NCBI GenBank assembly: GCA_934155185.1
Contig: CAKPGT010000003.1
Coordinates: forward strand, 49,497-113,496
Direction of reading: 5' to 3'
Length of the DNA stretch: 64,000 nucleotides
DNA from: an uncultured Bacilli bacterium
Lineage (GTDB): Bacteria; Bacillota_I; Bacilli_A; RF39; UBA660
The position numbers were made by a program, and so were the translations under genes. The notes beneath the pieces were generated by a model. It ran no database searches, had not been told where the DNA came from, and was given only the letters and a program-made list of their open reading frames with translations. Positions within the stretch are counted from its first letter, which is position 1, and every line of letters starts with the position of its first letter. Of this stretch, positions 58,161 to 64,000 are shown one piece after another.

Positions 58161-60692
58161 ATGAGTGAATTATTAAAAAGAATTGAAGAATATTCTCTTG
58201 AAGAAATAATGGGAGAACGTTTTGGAAGATATTGCAAAACCATTATATTAGACCGTGCCTTACCAGATGTAAGAGATGGATTAAAACCCGTTCAAAGAAG
58301 AATTTTATATGGTATGTATAAATCTGGTAATACATATGATAAAAAATATCGTAAAAGTGCTAAAGCTGTTGGTGAAATAATGGGTAATTATCACCCACAT
58401 GGTGATTCTTCAATATATGATGCAATGGTTAGAATGAGCCAAGACTGGAAGATGTCAACACCTTATATAGATATGCATGGTAATAATGGTTCTATGGATG
58501 GTGATGGACCAGCTGCAATGCGTTATACGGAGGCTAGATTATCTAAAATAAGTAATGTTCTTTTAGAAGATATAGCTAAAGATACTGTTTTAATGGCACC
58601 AAACTATGATGATACACTTAAGGAACCAATCGTACTTCCAGCAGGGTTTCCAAACCTTTTAGTTAATGGTTCAACTGGTATATCAGCAGGTTATGCAACA
58701 AATATACCTCCGCATAATCTAGGTGAAGTAATAGATGCAACAATAAAAAGAATAGACTCACCGAATTGTAGATTAGACTCTATCTTAGAAGTTATGCCAG
58801 GGCCTGATTTTCCAACAGGAGGAGTAATTGAAGGTGCTAGAGAAATAAGAAACGCCTACGAAACAGGTAAGGGTAAGATAAATGTTAAGTCTAAGTACGA
58901 AATAATAAAAGAAAAAAATAAAACTAGTATCGTAATTACTGAAATTCCATATGAAGTTAATAAAGCAATGCTTGTTAAAAGAATGAATGATATTAGAATT
59001 GATAAAAAAATAGATGGAATTGCAGATGTAAGAGATGAAACAAGCCGTGGTGAGCTTAGAATAGTAATAGATTTAAAAAAGGAAGCTAATACGGATTTAA
59101 TAATAAATTATTTACTAAAAAATACAGATATGCAAATATCATACAGCTTTAATATGATAGCAATAGTATCAAGAAGACCAAGACAAGTAGGGGTTTTAGG
59201 AATACTTGATGCATTTATTAAACATAGGATGGAAGTTGTAACAAGAAGAACTAAGTTTGATTTAGAACATGCTAAAGATAGATATCATATATTAGATGGA
59301 TTAATTAAGGCTATTAGCATACTAGATGAAGTTATAAAAGTAATTAGGGCTTCAAAAAATAAAGCAGATGCTATTATAAATTTAGTAAAAGAATTTTCAT
59401 TTACAGAAAAGCAAGCAACTGCAATAGTAATGTTACAACTATATAGACTAACTAATACTGATATTGTTGATGTAGAAAGGGAAATGAAGGAACTAGAAGC
59501 CTTTATAAAGGAATGTGAACTTATATTATCTAATGAAAATGAGCTTAAGAAAGTAATAAAAGATGAACTTAAGAAGGTAAAAAAAGAGTTTGCAATGCCT
59601 AGAAAATCTCTAATTAAAGATGAAATAACAGAGATAAAAATAGATGCAAGAGAAATGATTACAAAAGAAGATGTAATTGTTGCGGTTACAAATGAAGGAT
59701 ATGTAAAAAGGGTATCTAAAAAATCTTATCTATCTTTAATAGATGAAGAAACTGGAGTAAAAGAAAATGACTTTGTCGTAGGTTTATTTGAGCAAAATAC
59801 TTTAGATACATTATTATTATTCACTAATAAGGGAAATTACTTATATATACCAGTTCATGAACTTCCTGAATTGAAGTGGAAAGATCTTGGAAAACATGTA
59901 AGTAATATTGTTTCAATATCTCCAGATGAAAAAATAATAAAAAGCATTCCTATAAGTAATTTTGATAATAGAGAAATAATTACATTTACTAAAAATGGAA
60001 TGGTTAAGAAGTCTCTTTTGGAAGACTTTAAGGTTCAACGTTATTCAAAAGCCATAACTTATATTAAGTTAAAGGATGATGATGAAGTAGTTGATGTTAC
60101 AATGGATCCTTATAATGAAGTATTTGTTGCAACTAAAAAGGGATATGGACTATGGTATGACAGAAGTGAGATTCCAGTAATTGGTCTTAAAACAGCTGGA
60201 GTTAAATCTATAAACTTAAAAGATGATTTTGTGGCATCTTCATGTGTGTTTGATGGCAAGAGTGAATACGTTATAATTGTAACCCATAAGGGGCTTGCAA
60301 AAAGAGTGAAGTTATCTGAGTTTGAAAAGACATCTAGAGCTAAAAGAGGATTACTTCTATTAAGAGAAGTAAAAAGTAATCCGCAAGAAATAATTAAAGT
60401 GTTCGTATCAGATGCTAAACATAATATAATAATAAATGCTAATGGTGATGATAAAGAGCTAAAACTTACTGAAATACCAATAATGGATAGATATTCTACT
60501 GGAAGTACTATCTCTAAATCAAAAATAGATATTGTAAGAAGTAGCGTTTCATTAACAAGGGATGATATGTCAGGCGAAGAAATATCAAGTCCAGTTATAA
60601 AGGAAGAATCTAAAAAAGAAAAGGAAGTCTCACTAAAAGAAATAGATGATAAGTTTATGACTATAGATGATTTCTTAGACAATTTTGACTAA
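58161..60692 (+). CDS. parC: DNA topoisomerase IV subunit A (ParC)
   Basis: 843 aa, RBS AAGGAGG. Breakage-reunion domain: FGRYCKTIILDRALPDVRDG, the quinolone-determining stretch GNYHPHGDSSIYDAMV with the sensitive-type Ser and Asp, and the active-site Tyr in AAMRYTEARLS. The C-terminal domain shows six-bladed beta-propeller repeats (AVTNEGYVKRVSKKSYLSL, FTKNGMVKKSLLEDFK, VTHKGLAKRVKLSEF); no GyrA box is obvious, which agrees with ParC. Acidic C-terminal tail. Unlinks daughter chromosomes. Ends at terminator 60696-60732. Confidence 0.92.
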   Translation: MSELLKRIEEYSLEEIMGERFGRYCKTIILDRALPDVRDGLKPVQRRILYGMYKSGNTYDKKYRKSAKAVGEIMGNYHPHGDSSIYDAMVRMSQDWKMSTPYIDMHGNNGSMDGDGPAAMRYTEARLSKISNVLLEDIAKDTVLMAPNYDDTLKEPIVLPAGFPNLLVNGSTGISAGYATNIPPHNLGEVIDATIKRIDSPNCRLDSILEVMPGPDFPTGGVIEGAREIRNAYETGKGKINVKSKYEIIKEKNKTSIVITEIPYEVNKAMLVKRMNDIRIDKKIDGIADVRDETSRGELRIVIDLKKEANTDLIINYLLKNTDMQISYSFNMIAIVSRRPRQVGVLGILDAFIKHRMEVVTRRTKFDLEHAKDRYHILDGLIKAISILDEVIKVIRASKNKADAIINLVKEFSFTEKQATAIVMLQLYRLTNTDIVDVEREMKELEAFIKECELILSNENELKKVIKDELKKVKKEFAMPRKSLIKDEITEIKIDAREMITKEDVIVAVTNEGYVKRVSKKSYLSLIDEETGVKENDFVVGLFEQNTLDTLLLFTNKGNYLYIPVHELPELKWKDLGKHVSNIVSISPDEKIIKSIPISNFDNREIITFTKNGMVKKSLLEDFKVQRYSKAITYIKLKDDDEVVDVTMDPYNEVFVATKKGYGLWYDRSEIPVIGLKTAGVKSINLKDDFVASSCVFDGKSEYVIIVTHKGLAKRVKLSEFEKTSRAKRGLLLLREVKSNPQEIIKVFVSDAKHNIIINANGDDKELKLTEIPIMDRYSTGSTISKSKIDIVRSSVSLTRDDMSGEEISSPVIKEESKKEKEVSLKEIDDKFMTIDDFLDNFD

Positions 60693-60695
60693 TAA

Positions 60696-60732
60696 AAAAG
60701 AAGGCAGCTTTTTAAAAGAGTTGTCTTCTTTT
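60696..60732 (+). terminator. parC terminator
   Basis: AAAAGAAG/CTTCTTTT outer stem extended by G-U pairs to GCAGCT/AGAGTTGT, ending in T's. The rest of 60733-60879 shows no gene. Confidence 0.8.
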
Positions 60733-60879
60733 GTTCTTTACTAAAAAATAGAATTGTAGCAACTAATATTTTAATTGAAACACTAAAAATTTTATTAATA
60801 GATGTGTATAACATGATTTTAGTAAAAAAACGCGGGATATTTAAAAACTATTAGTAGTATTTAAATAGGAGGAAGAAAA

Positions 60880-63135
60880 ATGCTAAAATTAAAACACATA
60901 AGTAAAATATATGAAGCTAAAAATATTAAGCAAAAAGCGTTAGATGATATAAATATTAATTTTAGAAAAAGTGAGTTTGTAATGGTGCTAGGCCCCTCAG
61001 GTTCTGGGAAATCGACCTTATTGAATATTATAGGTGGTTTAGATAATTCATATGATGGTGAACTTATCATTAATAATTTATCTACTAAAAATTATAAGGA
61101 AAAAGATTGGAATTATTATAGGAATACAAAGGTAGGATTTATATTTCAAAGCTATAATCTAATAGAACATATTTCTGCTTTAGATAATGTTAAGCTTCCT
61201 TATACATTAAAAAGCAATAATAATTGTAACTTTGCAAAACTAATGCTTAGTAAAGTAGGAATGGAAGGACATTTTAAAAAAAGACCTAGCAAATTATCAG
61301 GAGGTCAAAAGCAGAAAGTATCTGTTATAAGAGCACTAGTTAATAATCCAGATATCATATTAGCAGATGAGCCAACAGGAGCTTTAGATAAAGAATCAAG
61401 TATTAAAATTATGGAAATTATAAAAGAAATTTCAAAAAATAAATTAGTTATAATGGTAACCCATAATGAATCTTTAGCAAGAAAATATGCAAACAGAATA
61501 ATAAAGATAGAAGATGGAAAAATAATTAGTGATTCAAGGCCATACCTAGGATCTAAAAGTAAGGAGAAACTAATTAAAACTAGGAAAATAAGAATGAAGT
61601 TTAAAGACGCACTAAAACTTAGTTTAAATAATATAAGAACTAAAAGGAAAAGAATGCTTTTAATTTCCTTTGCATCAAGTATAGGCATTATAGGATTGTC
61701 GCTAGTTTTATCTATATCTAAAGGTTTTAATAAAAAGCTGGAAGACTATGAGATTAAAACAGTATCATCTTTTCCATTATTAATAAATAACAATGTAGTA
61801 ATAAATAGAGATGATAATAATAAAAAAACTGATAAAAAATATCTATCTTCATATTCTAATAGTCAAAGCAAGATAATTAAAGAAAATATTACAATTGATT
61901 TTATAGATTATTTAGATAAGATTGATAAAAACTTAGTTTATTCTATAACATATAAAAGAATAACAAATTTTAATATTTTAAGTAGTAATAACATAAAGAT
62001 AAAGTCCTTTGACAGCTCAATGATTGATTTTATAGAAATACCATCTAGTAGCTATCTTTATAAATATTATGATGTTATATCTGGAAGAATGCCGTTAACT
62101 GAAAATGAAGTAATACTAATAGTTGGTGATAATAATAAAGTAGATGAAACTATTTTAGATGCTTTATTTATGGATAAAAGTGGTAATAATAAAGTATCAA
62201 ATGTGATAGGTAAGGAACTTAAAATTGTAATGAATGATGATATATATTATAGTATTAATGATAAATCATTTAGTAAAAATCCTCCAAGTGATAAGCTTTA
62301 TAATAATTTAAATAATGAAACAATAAAGTTTGTTGGAGTTGTTAAAGAAAAGAAAAATGATTCCCAAATTGTAACAGATGCACTTAAAGATATTGCAGGA
62401 ACACAAAATGTAAGCAAAATAGGGTATAAAAATACACTATTAAAAAAAATTATAAGTAAAAATAATGAAAGCAATGTAGTTAAATGCCAGGAAAAAGAAG
62501 ATAACATTATTACAATGGGAAACATTAGTTTTAATCAGTATGGTATAACAAAAAAAGAAACTTTAACAATGCTAGGCAAGGACGACTTACCATATACTAT
62601 AGGAATTTATCCAAAAGATTTTACTAGTAAGAAAAAAATAAAAGCTTATTTAGATAATTATAGTAAAAAAATAATATACACAGATTATGCTAATAAGATA
62701 ACGTCTATTTCTAACAAACTAATGAAGCTAATTACTGTTATATTAATATTTTTTAGTAGTATATCGCTTTTAGTATCATCATTAATGATTGCAATAGTAA
62801 CATATATATCTGTTCTTGAAAGAACAAAAGAAATAGGAATACTAAGAAGTATAGGCGCTAGTAAGTGTGATATAATAAAATTATTCAATGCTGAAAATTT
62901 TATAGTTGGATTATCATCTGGCATTATAGGAATAATAGCATCTAAAGTGTTAATAGTTTTTATTAATATAATTTTAAGTAGTTTAACAGGATTTAATAAC
63001 CTTGCAATTTTAAGTATGAAAACCGTCATTTTTTTGGTTTTTATGAGCACATTCATAACTATAATATCAGGTCTTATTCCAGCCTATATGGCAAGTAAGA
63101 AAAACATGGTAGAAGCATTATCAAGGAGTTATTAA
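60880..63135 (+). CDS. ABC transporter, ATPase fused to FtsX-type permease
   Basis: 751 aa, RBS AGGAGG. Residues 1-225 are a complete ABC ATPase: Walker A GPSGSGKSTLL, Q-loop FIFQSYNLI, signature LSGGQKQKVSVIRAL, Walker B ILADEPTGALD, switch MVTHN. From about 240 comes a MacB-like permease: a helix (RMLLISFASSIGIIGLSLVL), a large extracytoplasmic domain, and three C-terminal helices with ERTKEIGILRSIGASKCDII. The family exports peptides or lipoproteins or confers peptide resistance. Unlike the split transporter at 21299-24534, all motifs are intact. Confidence 0.9.
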   Translation: MLKLKHISKIYEAKNIKQKALDDININFRKSEFVMVLGPSGSGKSTLLNIIGGLDNSYDGELIINNLSTKNYKEKDWNYYRNTKVGFIFQSYNLIEHISALDNVKLPYTLKSNNNCNFAKLMLSKVGMEGHFKKRPSKLSGGQKQKVSVIRALVNNPDIILADEPTGALDKESSIKIMEIIKEISKNKLVIMVTHNESLARKYANRIIKIEDGKIISDSRPYLGSKSKEKLIKTRKIRMKFKDALKLSLNNIRTKRKRMLLISFASSIGIIGLSLVLSISKGFNKKLEDYEIKTVSSFPLLINNNVVINRDDNNKKTDKKYLSSYSNSQSKIIKENITIDFIDYLDKIDKNLVYSITYKRITNFNILSSNNIKIKSFDSSMIDFIEIPSSSYLYKYYDVISGRMPLTENEVILIVGDNNKVDETILDALFMDKSGNNKVSNVIGKELKIVMNDDIYYSINDKSFSKNPPSDKLYNNLNNETIKFVGVVKEKKNDSQIVTDALKDIAGTQNVSKIGYKNTLLKKIISKNNESNVVKCQEKEDNIITMGNISFNQYGITKKETLTMLGKDDLPYTIGIYPKDFTSKKKIKAYLDNYSKKIIYTDYANKITSISNKLMKLITVILIFFSSISLLVSSLMIAIVTYISVLERTKEIGILRSIGASKCDIIKLFNAENFIVGLSSGIIGIIASKVLIVFINIILSSLTGFNNLAILSMKTVIFLVFMSTFITIISGLIPAYMASKKNMVEALSRSY

Positions 63136-63168
63136 ATAAATTATACTGTAATAATTGGAGGTTTCAAA

Positions 63169-63555
63169 ATGAGAGTATTAAGTATAAAAGAACCCTTTGC
63201 ATCACTTATATGCTTGGGAAAGAAGAGGATAGAAACAAGAAGTTTTAAAACTAACTATAGGGGCAAATTATACATTCATGCAAGTTTAAAAAATCATGCT
63301 AAAGATGATAGGTATGAAAAAATTATGAAGCTATTGCCTAAGGATTATGAATTTCAAAATGGTTATATAATCTGCGAATGTAATCTTATTGATTGCATTT
63401 ATATGGATGATGAATTTATAGAAAAAATAAAAAAAGATGAAACTGAGTATTTATGTGGAAGGTATGAAAAGGGTAGATATGCTTGGGTAATAACTGATGT
63501 AAAAAAAATAGATAGATTACCAGCAAAGGGTAAGCTTGGAATATGGAACTATTAA
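63169..63555 (+). CDS. ASCH-domain protein
   Basis: 128 aa, RBS TTGGAGG. Shows the ASCH core: VLSIKEPFASLICLGKKRIETR (start strand and helix with the conserved KxxExR-like basic set), YRGKLYIHASLKNH, and the C-terminal GRYAWVITDVKKIDRLPAKG followed by GIWNY. ASCH domains are RNA-binding, PUA-like; some members are ribonucleases or amidohydrolases. Specific function unknown. Possibly in one operon with the ABC transporter (33-nt gap), ending at 63547-63577. Confidence 0.88.
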   Translation: MRVLSIKEPFASLICLGKKRIETRSFKTNYRGKLYIHASLKNHAKDDRYEKIMKLLPKDYEFQNGYIICECNLIDCIYMDDEFIEKIKKDETEYLCGRYEKGRYAWVITDVKKIDRLPAKGKLGIWNY

Positions 63556-63577
63556 ACTATGTTTAGTAGTTTTTTTA
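63547..63577 (+). terminator. ASCH gene terminator
   Basis: AACTATTAAAC/GTTTAGTAGTT 11-bp stem (one T-G), loop TAT, T-run; overlaps the stop codon. Confidence 0.85.
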
Positions 63578-63633
63578 TATAATAGGAAAGTCATGCAAAA
63601 AGTATAAAAATATATGGATAGCAAAAAAACAAA

Positions 63634-63663
63634 TTGACAAACATTCGTATGCTTTTGTATAAT
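63634..63663 (+). promoter_or_regulatory. Promoter of the TnpB gene
   Basis: Consensus TTGACA, 18-nt spacer, consensus TATAAT; 31 nt before ATG 63695. Confidence 0.8.
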
Positions 63664-63694
63664 TAATGTACAACGGTAAAGGCAAGGTGATTAA

Positions 63695-64000
63695 ATGTAT
63701 AAGGCTTATAAATTTAGATTATATCCAGATGATAATCAAAAGATGTTAATTAATAAAACATTTGGATGCACACGTTTTATATATAATCACTTTCTAAATA
63801 AATGTAAGGAAGAAGGATATAAAAAAGCATATGACATGTGCAAAGAGTTAAAAGAACTAGAGTCAGACTATCCATTTCTAAAAGAAGTAGATAGTACCGC
63901 TTTAAGGTGTAGTATTTTTAACTTAGAAGATAGTTATAAAAACTATTTTTCAAAAAGAAGTGGATATCCATCATTTAAAAGTAAATTTAGTAAACAAAGC
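63695..64000 (+). mobile_element. tnpB: IS200/IS605-family TnpB (OrfB) gene, 3' part beyond the window
   Basis: 102 codons, open to the window end. The N-terminus MYKAYKFRLYPDDNQKMLIN followed by GCTRFIYNHFLNKC and SFKSKF near the edge is the standard start of TnpB, the RNA-guided nuclease of IS200/IS605-type elements. The RuvC motifs and zinc finger, the element right end and the omega RNA lie outside. No TnpA gene is seen upstream, so this could be an IS1341-type (tnpB-only) copy. RBS AAGGTGA. The strong promoter suggests that it is expressed. Confidence 0.85.

Overview
The window is AT-rich chromosomal DNA of a low-GC Gram-positive bacterium (Bacillota), probably an endospore former living anaerobically or facultatively. 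Pointers are the spore-coat genes cotJ and cotJC, pyruvate formate-lyase with its activase, mraZ-rsmH-ftsL-PBP, RNase HIII, a WXG100/EssC type VII secretion locus and an archaeal-type ProRS. TGA ends several intact genes, so the standard bacterial code applies. The class (Bacilli, such as RF39/Erysipelotrichales relatives, or a low-GC Clostridia lineage) cannot be fixed from the sequence alone.

Layout. 1-1.2 kb: 3' part of rlmD. 1.2-7.5 kb: a decaying accessory island with ORF6N, glutamine-amidotransferase, Sel1 and RBBP9-hydrolase remnants, a KilA-N/hydrolase fusion, a methyltransferase and the first of four DUF1016 (YhcG-type PD-(D/E)XK) genes; tRNA-Gly(TCC) lies at its right edge. 7.8-12.7 kb: a CNNM/CBS membrane protein, a CotJA-CotJB fusion, CotJC, and an unusual radical SAM protein bracketed by identical 25-nt terminator palindromes. 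12.7-21.2 kb: proS, a small multidrug-export protein, a candidate nuclease, murF, pflA, a second DUF1016 gene with its decayed tandem duplicate, and pflB. 21.3-24.5 kb: an FtsX-type ABC transporter whose ATPase has lost key motifs. 24.7-37.5 kb: a HerA-like ATPase, then a type VII secretion locus (EsaB-like, five WXG100-type proteins, DUF4176, a 1030-aa candidate cysteine-protease effector, a candidate immunity protein, EssC). 37.6-40.9 kb: a thioredoxin-like membrane protein, trmL, a ZnuA-like lipoprotein, yidD and a frameshifted third DUF1016 gene. 41-45.8 kb: the division cluster mraZ-rsmH-ftsL-PBP, with tandem MraZ boxes, and rnhC. 46-53.6 kb: a surface protein split by a 23-bp tandem duplication, a CvpA-like protein, thioredoxin, an orphan prepilin, YigZ, murE and uvrC. 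53.9-64 kb: a GH25 lysozyme, a broken Rpn nuclease, parE-parC, a fused ABC transporter, an ASCH protein and the start of a TnpB gene.

Working together: murF, murE, the division cluster and GH25 serve the cell wall. PflB and PflA form the formate-producing pyruvate cleavage system. The type VII locus reads as a secretion ATPase with small helical partners, one large toxin-like substrate and a possible immunity protein; the membrane subunits EsaA, EssA and EssB are not in the window.

The observation I rate highest: all four DUF1016 copies carry an inverted repeat inside the coding region. Its centre is always exactly 18 nt before the codon of the same conserved Trp position, while the arm sequence differs from copy to copy. 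The KilA-N gene carries a perfect 32-bp intragenic palindrome as well. This looks like a hidden element class associated with mobile, multi-copy gene families.
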